DNA of 64,000 nucleotides, taken from assembly GCF_004014855.1 (NCBI RefSeq), contig NZ_CP034930.1:1178001-1242000 (forward strand), written 5' to 3'. Origin of the DNA: Apibacter raozihei (GTDB lineage: Bacteria > Bacteroidota > Bacteroidia > Flavobacteriales > Weeksellaceae). The position numbers and the translations under genes were made by a program. Under the pieces are notes generated by a model, which worked only from the letters and a program-made list of their open reading frames with translations, was not told the DNA's origin and ran no database searches. Within the stretch, counting starts at the first letter, position 1, and every line of letters begins with the position of its first letter. Shown piece by piece: positions 1 to 8,508 of the stretch.

Positions 1-120
1 TTTATTCCACAACCATTCATATACCTGACGGGCACGAAACGCTTTTTCACCGATAGATGAAAAGTAAGCCTCAAGTTCATGTAAACTTAAGGCTCTTATA
101 TCTTTTTTAGTTGTGTTCAA
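1..120 (-). CDS. rlmN: 23S rRNA (adenine-2503-C2)-methyltransferase RlmN, N-terminal part (partial)
   Basis: Only the first 40 codons lie in the window; the gene runs off the left edge. The reading frame gives an N-terminus with the family pattern LSLHELEAYFSSIGEKAFRA followed by RQVYEWLW, which matches RlmN, the radical-SAM enzyme that methylates A2503 of 23S rRNA and A37 of some tRNAs. The first usable start in frame is TTG at 120-118; the frame has a stop further upstream and no ATG between, so a TTG (or ATT) start is inferred. It begins 16 bases after the queA stop on the same strand, so the two are probably one transcript. The radical-SAM cysteine motif lies outside the window. Confidence 0.85.
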   Translation of the reverse strand, partial: MNTTKKDIRALSLHELEAYFSSIGEKAFRARQVYEWLWNK

Positions 121-136
121 AATATAATCCCGTATG

Positions 137-1186
137 TTATATGATTAGCATAGCATCACCATACGAATAAAATTTATATCCTTCTTTAATAGCTTCTTTA
201 TAAGCCTTCATAATCAGATCATAACCCGCAAAAGCTGCGATCATCATCATTAAGGTTGATTTAGGTGTATGAAAATTGGTAATCATAGCATCTGCAATAC
301 CAAAATCGTAAGGAGGAAATATAAATTTATTCGTCCATCCATCATAGGGATTCAATCGTTTATTAGCAGATACAGAAGTTTCAATAGCCCTCATCGAGGT
401 CGTACCCACAGCACATACACGATGTTTACTTTCAATTGCATTATTAACTATTTTGCAAGTTTTTTCATTTATACTGATTTGTTCGCTTTCCATTTTGTGC
501 TTGGAGAGGTCTTCAACTTCTACAGAAGCAAAAGTTCCTAATCCAACATGTAAAGTAACTTCAGCAAATTCAACGCCTTTAATTTCCAGCCGTTTAAGTA
601 AATGTTTCGAAAAATGTAATCCGGCAGTAGGTGCTGCTACAGCTCCTTCTTCCTTTGCATAAATAGTTTGATAACGTTCAGCATCATCAGCATCCGGTTT
701 TCTTTTAATATATTTTGGAAGTGGTGTTTCCCCTAGTTCTTTTAATTTTCTTCTGAATTCTTCATAAGAACCATCAAATAAAAAACGTAAAGTTCTTCCA
801 CGGGAAGTGGTATTATCTACTACCTCAGCTACCAGACTATCATCTTCTGTAAAAAACAGTTTATTACCGATTCGGATCTTTCTGGCAGGATCTACCAATA
901 CGTCCCAAATTCTTGATTCAGCATCAAGTTCACGAAGTAAGAAAACTTCAATTTGGGCTCCGGTTTTTTCCTTGTTGCCATATAAGCGAGCGGGAAAAAC
1001 TTTTGTATTATTCAAAATAAAGACATCTCCTTCGTCAAAATAGTCAATGACATCTTTAAATAATTTATGTTCAATTTCCCCTGTCTTTTTGTGTACCACC
1101 ATTAACCTTGCCTCATCTCTGTTTTCCGCAGGTCTTTCAGCCAATAACTCAGGGGGTAATTTAAAATCAAAATCTGAAGTCTTCAT
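137..1186 (-). CDS. queA: S-adenosylmethionine:tRNA ribosyltransferase-isomerase QueA
   Basis: QueA transfers and isomerises the ribosyl moiety of SAM onto preQ1 in tRNA, giving epoxyqueuosine, the penultimate step of queuosine synthesis. The 349-residue product has the normal family length and starts with the typical acidic [17 protein letters not shown] segment. Conserved blocks are LPKYIKR (about 156-162), [11 protein letters not shown] (182-192), TLHVGLGTF (about 213-221) and [10 protein letters not shown] near the C-terminus. A good promoter lies just upstream. The gene is followed after 16 bases by rlmN, so a tRNA/rRNA-modification operon is likely. A queD gene for an earlier step of the pathway is found about 34 kb away in this window. 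Confidence 0.97.
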   Translation of the reverse strand: MKTSDFDFKLPPELLAERPAENRDEARLMVVHKKTGEIEHKLFKDVIDYFDEGDVFILNNTKVFPARLYGNKEKTGAQIEVFLLRELDAESRIWDVLVDPARKIRIGNKLFFTEDDSLVAEVVDNTTSRGRTLRFLFDGSYEEFRRKLKELGETPLPKYIKRKPDADDAERYQTIYAKEEGAVAAPTAGLHFSKHLLKRLEIKGVEFAEVTLHVGLGTFASVEVEDLSKHKMESEQISINEKTCKIVNNAIESKHRVCAVGTTSMRAIETSVSANKRLNPYDGWTNKFIFPPYDFGIADAMITNFHTPKSTLMMMIAAFAGYDLIMKAYKEAIKEGYKFYSYGDAMLII

Positions 1187-1212
1187 TTATAAATATTTTC
1201 AATTTAAGTTTG

Positions 1213-1244
1213 CAAATATACAATATGAAACACCCTAAAGTCAA
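1213..1244 (-). promoter_or_regulatory. Bacteroidota-type promoter of queA
   Basis: On the minus strand TATATTTG (1220-1213) matches the -7 consensus TAnnTTTG, and TTG at 1244-1242 sits 21 bases upstream as a -33 element. The predicted transcript would start near 1207 and have a leader of about 20 bases before the queA ATG. Confidence 0.6.
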
Positions 1245-1350
1245 GTATTTCTTAATATAAGCTTCCTCAAACATATTTTAATCAGAAGATTCTAAAGATT
1301 TGGCAGGTTTTTTGTTCTCGAATGCGCATTAATAGTAATATAACTAAATT

Positions 1351-1881
1351 ATGAAAAATGTTATGCAAATAACAAATAAGTATTTGAAATTGTCTTTAAT
1401 TCTTGTATTTCTGATAATGCTTTATAATTGCGGAACGCATAAAAATGAAAAAAGGGACAATAATGAAATTGGTGGAAGTGAAAAGGTAATTGCTGGTTCA
1501 GAGTTTTCCTTAGTTGAAACTTCAAACTCGGATTTTCTGTCAATTGATAATATAAAGTCTAAAGATACCTGGGAGTTGGTTAAAATGAACGGTAAGTCTG
1601 CGAAAGATTTATTTGATAAAGTTCCCACCTTAAGTTTTGACAAAGCAGAATCACGAGTACAGGGGTTTGCCGGATGTAATCGTTACAGTGGTGGTTTTGC
1701 ATTGGAAGGAAATAAATTTATAATATCCAGACTCGTAACCACCCGTATGATGTGTCAAAATAAAAATGATGAATACGGATTTACTCAGGCAATGGAAAGT
1801 GTAAACATCGCAAAATATGAAGGCAACAATTTGTTTTTGTTTAAGGATGGACAGTTGATTTTAGAATTTGTAAAAAAATAA
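1351..1881 (+). CDS. META-domain (HslJ-like) lipoprotein
   Basis: A 176-residue protein with a lipoprotein-type signal: basic start, hydrophobic stretch at about 14-26, then LYNC with Cys27 as the probable lipidation site. The C-terminal part (about 70-175) is a META/HslJ domain: it begins with TWELVKMNGK and contains QGFAGCNRYSGGF, RLVTTRMMC and a final LILEF strand. Family members are small envelope proteins of uncertain molecular role, some linked to heat-shock and drug tolerance in E. coli. It stands alone between divergent queA and a shared terminator. The lipobox is loose (Asn at -1), which is tolerated in Bacteroidota, so lipidation is probable rather than certain. Confidence 0.85.
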   Translation: MKNVMQITNKYLKLSLILVFLIMLYNCGTHKNEKRDNNEIGGSEKVIAGSEFSLVETSNSDFLSIDNIKSKDTWELVKMNGKSAKDLFDKVPTLSFDKAESRVQGFAGCNRYSGGFALEGNKFIISRLVTTRMMCQNKNDEYGFTQAMESVNIAKYEGNNLFLFKDGQLILEFVKK

Positions 1882-1956
1882 ATTTCTTGTGTTTTTCGGA
1901 TATTTCCGATAAATATTTTTGAATTTTTAAATAATTATACTTAGTTAAGATCAGAG

Positions 1957-1983
1957 AAGGCCAGTTGTTTACTGGCCTTTTCC
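1957..1983. terminator. Bidirectional rho-independent terminator
   Basis: A hairpin with 9-bp arms AAGGCCAGT and ACTGGCCTT and the loop TGTTT is followed by T residues. It lies between the convergent META lipoprotein and GH25 genes and can serve both. Confidence 0.85.
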
Positions 1984-2847
1984 TTATTTTATAGTTAGCT
2001 TTTCCAACTGATTCGTATTACCATTAAAAATATTAATATCTACAAAATTACTTGTAATACCCTTAATTATACCTTTTTCCGAAAATTGCCAGAAAGACCA
2101 TCGGCTATGCTTAGGACTATTTCTGGGATTGTAATTTGCAACCCAGATAGGGTATTCTGTCAAATCCATATCTGCAATATGATGAATAAAATAGGCATCA
2201 TTGGAATAAATAATAGGTTTCACCTGATACTGTTTTTCAATTAAATGTAACCAGTTGGTTATGCCTTTTTTTAATAATTCCAAAGACTGGTTTTTGGGTA
2301 ACTCTTCAATATCAAGAACTGGTGGAAGATCTCCTTTTTCAAGAGTTACCGTTTTCATAAAGTTTTCAGCCTGATCGGTTGAGTTTCTATTTACATCATA
2401 ATAGTGATAAGCTCCTCTTAAAAGATTCTTATTTTTAAGATTTGTCCAGTTTTTCCTGAAAAAAGCATCTTGAACATAAGCCCCGCGTGTAGCCCTCACA
2501 AAAACGAACGAAATGGGAATATCATTTTTAATATACTTAACACTGTCCCATGCAATATTTCCCTGATGTTGACTTATATCTATTCCTATCGCATGAGATC
2601 TGTATCTATTAATTATCGAATGAATTTTTAAAGCTTCAGATTCAGGCCTTAATTTTTCCAGATTTTTATATCCATACTCTCTTTCTTCAAATTTACCTTT
2701 GATTATGAAATAGTACATGGTAAATGTAGTTCTGAAAAAGAAAACAAGTGCAAGTAAAAGAATAATTCCTGTAAGCCAATAATAAAATTTATAGCTTGGA
2801 TTTTTTAGGTTTTGATTCTTCGTTGTTTTCTTTGTCCTTTTTTTCAT
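1984..2847 (-). CDS. Membrane-anchored GH25 family lysozyme
   Basis: Glycoside hydrolase family 25 muramidases cut the MurNAc-GlcNAc bond of peptidoglycan. The 287-residue protein has a lysine-rich N-terminus and one membrane segment (about 22-48), with the enzyme domain from about 86 to 280. GH25 signatures seen are IGIDISQHQG (87-96), FVFVRATRG, RGAYHYYD, PPVLDIEE (catalytic acids within 179-182), PIIYSND, PIWVANY and FWQFSEKG. The lack of a cleavable signal suggests an inner-membrane anchor with the domain in the periplasm. It is a single gene and ends at the shared terminator. Whether it acts in cell-wall turnover or against other bacteria cannot be told from the sequence. Confidence 0.9.
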   Translation of the reverse strand: MKKRTKKTTKNQNLKNPSYKFYYWLTGIILLLALVFFFRTTFTMYYFIIKGKFEEREYGYKNLEKLRPESEALKIHSIINRYRSHAIGIDISQHQGNIAWDSVKYIKNDIPISFVFVRATRGAYVQDAFFRKNWTNLKNKNLLRGAYHYYDVNRNSTDQAENFMKTVTLEKGDLPPVLDIEELPKNQSLELLKKGITNWLHLIEKQYQVKPIIYSNDAYFIHHIADMDLTEYPIWVANYNPRNSPKHSRWSFWQFSEKGIIKGITSNFVDINIFNGNTNQLEKLTIK

Positions 2848-2961
2848 AAGGAATTTTTACCATTTTTTAATTTTTCTGGAAAATAAAATCTTCAAGACAT
2901 CAAATTTATAAAACTTGTTTTAAAATCATAATTATTTTATGCATTAAATAATTGTCGATAT

Positions 2962-4182
2962 TTAAAATCTTGCCTGTAACTGAATAGTAAGTAAATTGCT
3001 GTTGTAAAAGGATGTTGAAGGGATATTTTTTTTGTATCGATCCATTTGCATGGCGATGACAAGACGAAGTTTATAATTCTCAATAAACTCAAAACTTAGT
3101 GCAGGTGTTACTGAAGTTTTTTTATTATCGTTTAACTTATTTACTTCCCATTCCTCAATTCTACAAGAAAACTCTACAGAGTGTAAATATTTTCTTTTTG
3201 CCTCATATCTGAGATTAGGTAAAATAAACCAGCCTTGCATGATATAGTCGTTTATTTTATAAGTAGATACATTAGAAGCCTTTAAATATTCATTGTGATT
3301 AATTGCTTTTCCCCCTTGACCTTGAAGAAATAAAGACCATTGAGAAGCAAGAGGAATAGTGCTGGTGATGTCAATAGCTCCCATATAGACATCTTTCTTC
3401 ATCACTCGTCCCCAGCTACCGTTTATGCCGATTTCTAATTTGTATTTTTTATAAAGATTAAATGCATCTCGGGCAATAAATAACTTTCCATTGTCAGTAT
3501 CCAGTTTGTTTTTTCCATTTCCATTGACAATAGCAACTGAATATGACATGGGTATTTTGCCAATATCTACGCTTCCGGAAACATCCATTCCGACTTGGAA
3601 GCTTCCCCAACCATTTGCACCTAATGAATAATATTGATTTGAAAAGTCCAATGATTTTACTATATCAACAGGTATTATATTTTCAGGACCTACTAATGGA
3701 CGGAATTGTCCTATACGAAAATTTAAATATTTATTATACTTAAATCCTAGATAAGCATTTTCCAATACACGGGTTTTAGTATCAGATTTAAAATCAGCAA
3801 AATTGGTGAGTACATTAATTTTGATTTTGGGCGTTATCTCTGCCTGAACAGATAAGCGGGCTCTTCGTATGTCAAACGTATTGCTTGAATGGTCCTGATC
3901 TCCAAAATGTATACCGTTATGAGCTATTCCAGAACTTAAGCTGCTAATAAAACGAGTCTGAAACATACCTCCGATTGAAACCTTATTCAACACAGTTTTG
4001 ATAGTATTGCTTTGTTTCTCTTTCTTCCTATTTACGGATATTGAATCTTCCAGAACACTTATTCGTTTTTCAAGATTTGAGATTCTTTCTTCATCCAATG
4101 TCTGGCTCAGCATTTGGTAATTAAGCAGTGGAAGTAATAAAAGGAAAAAGCAACGAATAGATTTTACAGCATTTTTTTGCAT
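2962..4182 (-). CDS. Phosphate-selective porin O/P-type outer-membrane protein
   Basis: The 406-residue product starts with a signal peptide (basic start, hydrophobic core about 10-25, cleavage near LSQT). A short coiled coil follows (about 30-60, EERISNLEKRISVLEDSI), as in trimeric OprO/OprP-type porins. The rest is a beta-barrel with alternating hydrophobic strands: FQTRFISSL, FDIRRARLSVQAEITPKIK, the strand LRIGQFRPLVGPENI and a C-terminal strand ending in aromatic ARF. RRARL and GQFRPLVGPEN are typical of the family. The substrate is not certain; many Bacteroidota members are annotated only from this fold. It is monocistronic, with a tandem repeat just upstream of the start. Confidence 0.85.
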   Translation of the reverse strand: MQKNAVKSIRCFFLLLLPLLNYQMLSQTLDEERISNLEKRISVLEDSISVNRKKEKQSNTIKTVLNKVSIGGMFQTRFISSLSSGIAHNGIHFGDQDHSSNTFDIRRARLSVQAEITPKIKINVLTNFADFKSDTKTRVLENAYLGFKYNKYLNFRIGQFRPLVGPENIIPVDIVKSLDFSNQYYSLGANGWGSFQVGMDVSGSVDIGKIPMSYSVAIVNGNGKNKLDTDNGKLFIARDAFNLYKKYKLEIGINGSWGRVMKKDVYMGAIDITSTIPLASQWSLFLQGQGGKAINHNEYLKASNVSTYKINDYIMQGWFILPNLRYEAKRKYLHSVEFSCRIEEWEVNKLNDNKKTSVTPALSFEFIENYKLRLVIAMQMDRYKKNIPSTSFYNSNLLTIQLQARF

Positions 4183-4190
4183 ATGAATTT

Positions 4191-4218
4191 TTTATAATAG
4201 TTAGTTTATAATAGTTAA
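4191..4218. repeat. 14-bp tandem direct repeat upstream of the porin gene
   Basis: Two adjacent copies, TTTATAATAGTTAG and TTTATAATAGTTAA, differ at one base and end 9 bases before the porin start codon. A tandem repeat in this position could be a regulator binding site or a slipped promoter region; nothing shows which. Confidence 0.6.
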
Positions 4219-4455
4219 ACAAATCAATAAAAAATTTATTATAACATTAAAATATAATTATTTTAAATAAATTATTGATTAAAAATAATATTATTATAAA
4301 ACTAATAAATATGCGTATTTAATAAGATGATTATTCTTAATAAATTTAATATACCTTACTTAAATTACATATAGTTTATAAAGTAATTACGAAGTCTAAA
4401 TAAATTTTAATATAAATGTCGATACTGGATGTATGTAAAATTATTATATAAAAGA
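4219..4455. other. AT-rich intergenic DNA without a recognisable gene
   Basis: This stretch between the porin start and the gmk terminator is almost entirely A and T. I see no open frame with coding character, tRNA-like fold or long inverted repeat in it. Confidence 0.6.
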
Positions 4456-4484
4456 AAAACTGCCGTTTGAATAGGCAGTTTTTG
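4456..4484. terminator. Rho-independent terminator after gmk
   Basis: Arms AAAACTGCC and GGCAGTTTT flank a 9-base loop, with T tracts on both strands. It lies 20 bases past the gmk stop. Confidence 0.85.
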
Positions 4485-4504
4485 TGTATTTTTAATATAA
4501 ATAA

Positions 4505-5140
4505 TTATTCGGATAAAAATGAAGTAATTAATTTATGTGCTTTATTTTTTGCTTTTTCTAAATTATCATTAACAATAACATGATCAAAATTATTTGCGAA
4601 AGAAAGTTCCTGATCAGCCTTTTCTATGCGCATTTTTAAAGTTTCTTCATTTTCAGTATTTCTACTGCGTAATCTTTCTTCTAGTTCTTTTAACGAAGGA
4701 GGAGCTATAAATAAAGCAAGCGCACGATCACCAAACTGTTTTTTCAAATTTAAGCCGCCTTGCACATCTATATCAAATATTACATGCTTTCCTTGATTCC
4801 ATAAGCGATCGATTTCTGTATGAAGTGTTCCATAAAAACGATTTTTATAAACTTCTTCAAATTCAATAAATTCTTTTCCTTCAATTTTTTCCCTAAATTC
4901 AGTCTCAGTCAGAAAGTAATAATCCTTTCCATCCGTTTCATTCTCTCTTTTAGGCCTTGTAGTACAAGATATTGAAAATGATAGTTCAGGTATAACCGAT
5001 AATAAATATTGTACAATTGTAGTTTTACCTGCTCCTGAAGGTGCAGATAAGATTATAAGTTTTCCTTCAATATGTTTACCCGGTAATAGCTCTTTCAACT
5101 GTAAAGTGTCATTTCCCGGTTTGTGGTATACCAATGCCAT
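4505..5140 (-). CDS. gmk: Guanylate kinase
   Basis: Gmk phosphorylates GMP to GDP with ATP. The P-loop SAPSGAGKTT is at 32-41, followed by the GMP-binding block SISCTTRPKRENETDGKDYYFLT and FEEVYKNRFYGT, and by VIFDIDVQGGLNLKK. At 211 residues it is slightly long because about 25 residues precede the usual KLIILSAPSG start; no other ATG exists in that segment, so the first ATG is kept. It starts 3 bases after the yicC stop, the usual yicC-gmk pairing, which implies translational coupling. Confidence 0.96.
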   Translation of the reverse strand: MALVYHKPGNDTLQLKELLPGKHIEGKLIILSAPSGAGKTTIVQYLLSVIPELSFSISCTTRPKRENETDGKDYYFLTETEFREKIEGKEFIEFEEVYKNRFYGTLHTEIDRLWNQGKHVIFDIDVQGGLNLKKQFGDRALALFIAPPSLKELEERLRSRNTENEETLKMRIEKADQELSFANNFDHVIVNDNLEKAKNKAHKLITSFLSE

Positions 5141-5143
5141 GAT

Positions 5144-6004
5144 TTATAAAACGTTATTAATTTGTTCTTTAATTTTTTCAAGTTCGTCTTTCATCAGGAC
5201 TACCAGTTTCTGGATTTCAGGATGATTAGCTTTTGAGCCGATAGTATTAATTTCCCTACCCATTTCCTGAGAAATAAATCCTAATTTTTTTCCTGCCTGA
5301 AAATCGGTATCCATAACTTCGAAAAAATATTTACAATGTTGCTTCAATCGTACTTTCTCTTCATTAATGTCCAGTTTTTCAATATAATATATCAATTCCT
5401 GATGAAATCTTTGCTCATCAAACTGTACTTGTAAATCCAAAAGCTGTTTTTGCAATTTGCTACGGATACCATCAATTCTTTCCGTTTCATATTTTTCAAT
5501 CTCAGTAAGTAAATTTAAAATATTGTGCGCATATTCTTGAAGTACCTTTTCTAAAGAACCTCCTTCTTCCTGCCTGAACTCGTTTACTTTTTGAAGAGTA
5601 GAGGTAAGACAATCAATGACAAGTTTCCATTCGGCATCGCTTATTTCTACTTCCTGATTGGTAAATACTTCAGGCATTCTTACTGCCATTTTCAGAAAAT
5701 CCAGTTTTGAACCCTCTATATTTAGTTCTTCCAGATTAGCAATGTATCCCTGTACAGTATTTAAATTTATTCTGGAGTTATTATCAGCGCTAAGATTTTC
5801 AATAGCTATAGAAAAATCGACTTTTCCTCTTAATAATTGATCTCCGATAATTTTTCTTAATTCAAGCTCTTTATTTCTATATCTGGGAGAAATCCTAACA
5901 AATAAGTCTAAAGATTTGCTATTTAATGTTTTTATTTCGATAGATATTTTTAAACATTCAGTATTAACTTCTGATTTACCGTAACCGGTCATTGATTGCA
6001 ACAT
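5144..6004 (-). CDS. YicC family endoribonuclease-like protein
   Basis: The 286-residue protein begins MLQSMTGYGKSE, the hallmark of the YicC family, continues with IEIKTLNSKSLDLFVRISPRYRNKE, and ends with the DUF1732-type block (EVMDTDFQAGKKLGFISQEMGREINTIGSKA, about 230-260). E. coli YicC is reported to be an endoribonuclease acting on small RNAs. The gene is first in a two-gene unit with gmk. A minus-strand -7 element TAATTTTG lies at 6063-6056, overlapping the end of the upstream gene. Confidence 0.92.
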   Translation of the reverse strand: MLQSMTGYGKSEVNTECLKISIEIKTLNSKSLDLFVRISPRYRNKELELRKIIGDQLLRGKVDFSIAIENLSADNNSRINLNTVQGYIANLEELNIEGSKLDFLKMAVRMPEVFTNQEVEISDAEWKLVIDCLTSTLQKVNEFRQEEGGSLEKVLQEYAHNILNLLTEIEKYETERIDGIRSKLQKQLLDLQVQFDEQRFHQELIYYIEKLDINEEKVRLKQHCKYFFEVMDTDFQAGKKLGFISQEMGREINTIGSKANHPEIQKLVVLMKDELEKIKEQINNVL

Positions 6005-6055
6005 ATTAATTCTATTTTTATGTCAGAAAATTATAATTTCTAAGGTAGTGAAAGA

Positions 6056-6063
6056 CAAAATTA
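6056..6063 (-). promoter_or_regulatory. -7 element for yicC-gmk
   Basis: TAATTTTG on the minus strand fits TAnnTTTG. It overlaps the stop codon of the upstream metallophosphoesterase gene and lies about 50 bases before the yicC ATG. No clear -33 TTG was found. Confidence 0.45.
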
Positions 6064-7305
6064 ACCTTTTTTTAATTCTATTAAAGTAATTTCTGGCCAT
6101 ATTCCCACTCTTCCAGGAAATCCGATAAATCCAAAACCTCTGTTTACGTAGAGATAACGATCATTTTCACGATATAGCCCGGCCCATTTTGGATATTGGT
6201 ATTTAACCGGAGACCATTTTATAATACCTGGTATTTCAACACCGAATTGCATTCCGTGTGTGTGACCCGATAAAGTTAAATGCATTTTTTTAGGAAATTG
6301 TTTAATCTTATGATCAAAATGAGAAGGATCATGGGAGAGAAGGATGTTAAACTCTCCGTCATTTATATGTTCAGTTGCCTTTTGAAGATCTCCGTCTTTA
6401 GGGAAATGACCTCCGGCTCCCCAATTTCTGACACCAATTAAGTTAATGGTATCATCTCCTTTATGAAGCCTTACAGATTTATTCATTAATAAATCCCATC
6501 CAATTTCAGAATGATATTGATGTAATTTTTCAATATTTTTCTCCTGAGCGGATTTATTTTCAGCACCAAAAACATAAATTCCATAATCATGGTTTCCTAG
6601 AATTGAATATTTCCCATCTTTGGATTTAATAGTTTTGAGTAAATTCAGCCAAGGTTTTATTTCATCAGCATAATTATTAACAGAGTCACCGGTAAAAAAG
6701 AAAATATCTGGTTTTTGTTCATTTAATAACTGAATTCCTTTCTCAATTTTGTTATAATCTTTTATGTCAAAACTGCCCATGTGAATATCAGATAACTGAG
6801 CTATTTTATAACCGTCAAAAGAGTCAGGTAAATCCGGAAAAGACAAGGTTATTTTCCGCACTCTGAAATCAAATTTACCCCATACAATTCCTTCAATAAC
6901 TGCGAAAAAAGGAATGCTGGCCAGCCCAAGCCCTAAAGTACTTATTGCCTTTCTTCTATCAGGATAATAGCTGGAGTTTTCTCTATGATTTTCAGCCCTC
7001 TTGGTTGTTTTTTTAAAGATATAAAAAACAAAACGGTAAATATCCTCTATGATAAGAACAGACGATAAAACAAGCTTGGGAAGATAAGTAAGTACAAAAA
7101 ATCCCATTAAAAATTGAACCTGAGCTCTGTTGTTTCTATCTATATACATCGACCAAACAAAAATAATAAGAAAGGAGCTGATAGAAAAAGCAATCCATAT
7201 CCTTCGAAATATTTTTTTCGATGTAAGTGTTTTTATTGACTGATAAGAGTAATATTCTATAATCAGAGATACAAAAAATAAGACTCCAATTAAGGTTTTT
7301 GCCAT
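6061..7305 (-). CDS. Membrane-anchored metallophosphoesterase
   Basis: The open frame reaches 7344, but the first 13 codons overlap the end of the upstream gene; the ATG at 7305 gives a more natural start (MAKTLIGVLFF) and a 414-residue protein. The N-terminal third holds several membrane segments (about 1-18, 34-52, 65-95 and a later one before the catalytic domain). The C-terminal domain carries the calcineurin-like metal-binding motifs: an Asp in AQLSDIHMGSFD, FFTGDSVNN, ILGNHDYG, LLSHDPSHFD and LTLSGHTHGMQFG. This architecture matches YkuE/YaeI-like phosphodiesterases. The substrate is unknown. It follows the KAS III gene after 13 bases on the same strand, so the two are co-transcribed. 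Confidence 0.88.
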   Translation of the reverse strand: MAKTLIGVLFFVSLIIEYYSYQSIKTLTSKKIFRRIWIAFSISSFLIIFVWSMYIDRNNRAQVQFLMGFFVLTYLPKLVLSSVLIIEDIYRFVFYIFKKTTKRAENHRENSSYYPDRRKAISTLGLGLASIPFFAVIEGIVWGKFDFRVRKITLSFPDLPDSFDGYKIAQLSDIHMGSFDIKDYNKIEKGIQLLNEQKPDIFFFTGDSVNNYADEIKPWLNLLKTIKSKDGKYSILGNHDYGIYVFGAENKSAQEKNIEKLHQYHSEIGWDLLMNKSVRLHKGDDTINLIGVRNWGAGGHFPKDGDLQKATEHINDGEFNILLSHDPSHFDHKIKQFPKKMHLTLSGHTHGMQFGVEIPGIIKWSPVKYQYPKWAGLYRENDRYLYVNRGFGFIGFPGRVGIWPEITLIELKKG

Positions 7306-7318
7306 AAAATAATTTTTT

Positions 7319-8401
7319 CTAAGGCATTCTGTACAGAATGGCATTAATATTCATGCCTGCTCCCACAGAAGCAAAGATCACCAAATCTTTAGAATTTAAA
7401 CTCTGATTCAGAAAATTCCCTTTTATCATCATGTCATACATGGTTGGTATAGTTGCTACAGAAGAATTTCCGAATTTTTGAATAGTCATTGGGGCAATGC
7501 CTTCTGGAATTGAGTTTACACCTAGTCCGTAAAGCTTGAAAACCCTTTGTAACATAGCATGATCCATTTTAGCGTTTGCCTGGTGGATTAATACTTTATT
7601 AATATCAGTAATTGAATATCCAGCTTCATCTATTACTTTTTTAATTACCTGAGGTACATAAGTTAAAGCATATTCGTAAATTTTGCGTCCCCTCATACGT
7701 ATGTTGGCTTTCGAGCCAATGTAATCAGGATTCAGCGAAGTGTCAGTTATCAAATAGCCAACTTCATCCCCGTTATCGCTTCGTGTATAGTGATTTAAAA
7801 TACCTATTTCCTCATTAATTTCTCTGGATTCGAGTACCACACCCGCAGCACCATCGGAAAATATCATACAATTACGATCATACGGATCGACAGTTCTGGA
7901 TAATGTTTCTGAGCCAATAACCAATATTTTTTTAGCTATTCTGGCTTTAAGAAGTTGATCCGCCAGAATCATGCCCTCATTCCATCCGGGGCAACCAAAT
8001 GTCATATCATACGGTCTGCACTGCAAATTTTTAATACCCATTTTGTGTTTAGTAAGAGCTGAAATAGAAGGCATAATTCTGACCTGTCTTTCATTAGCAT
8101 CAATATCACCAAAATTATGTGCGACTATAATATAGTCAAGCTCTTCCTTATCTATTCCTGCGTCTTCTACAGCGAGTCTGCCGACTTCTGCGGCTAAGTC
8201 GGAATTCATCACATTAGGATCGTCAACATACCTCCGCTCCGTTATTTCGGTAATATCCGCAAATTTCTGAATGATTTCTGGAGTTGGCTTGGTAATTGGC
8301 TCTCTGTTTTCATCATAAAATGTGATTCCTTCAAAACTACTGTTCGGAACAATCTTTTTTGGTAGATAAGAACCGGATCCTATTATAATACTTTTCAACA
8401 T
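7319..8401 (-). CDS. 3-oxoacyl-ACP synthase III (FabH-like) condensing enzyme
   Basis: Thiolase-fold condensing enzyme of 360 residues. The catalytic triad is visible: Cys137 in TFGCPGW, His273 in LIHQANAKM and Asn312 in FGNSSVATIP, with the glycine-rich end FASVGAGMNINA. It is about 35 residues longer than classic FabH, and has the HNFGDI and RIMPSISA segments of the larger KAS III-like proteins of Bacteroidota. Such proteins start fatty-acid synthesis or serve special acyl pathways (aryl polyene, head-to-head condensation). Its partner here is a metallophosphoesterase, not fab genes, while acpP-fabF lie at the other end of the window, so a specialised role is possible. Confidence 0.88.
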   Translation of the reverse strand: MLKSIIIGSGSYLPKKIVPNSSFEGITFYDENREPITKPTPEIIQKFADITEITERRYVDDPNVMNSDLAAEVGRLAVEDAGIDKEELDYIIVAHNFGDIDANERQVRIMPSISALTKHKMGIKNLQCRPYDMTFGCPGWNEGMILADQLLKARIAKKILVIGSETLSRTVDPYDRNCMIFSDGAAGVVLESREINEEIGILNHYTRSDNGDEVGYLITDTSLNPDYIGSKANIRMRGRKIYEYALTYVPQVIKKVIDEAGYSITDINKVLIHQANAKMDHAMLQRVFKLYGLGVNSIPEGIAPMTIQKFGNSSVATIPTMYDMMIKGNFLNQSLNSKDLVIFASVGAGMNINAILYRMP

Positions 8402-8443
8402 ATGCTTTTACTATGAATGTATGTTACTAGTTAAAGAATTGGA

Positions 8444-8451
8444 CAAATTTA
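8444..8451 (-). promoter_or_regulatory. -7 element for the KAS III gene
   Basis: TAAATTTG on the minus strand, 43 bases before the start codon, fits TAnnTTTG. No matching -33 was found. Confidence 0.4.
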
Positions 8452-8483
8452 TGCAATAAATACTAATTAATCTATTATATTCT

Positions 8484-8491
8484 TACCTTTG
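8484..8491 (+). promoter_or_regulatory. -7 element for the 188-residue membrane protein gene
   Basis: TACCTTTG is a perfect -7 match 17 bases before the ATG at 8509. It is back-to-back with the minus-strand KAS III promoter. Confidence 0.55.
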
Positions 8492-8508
8492 TGTTTAAAA
8501 AATAAATT

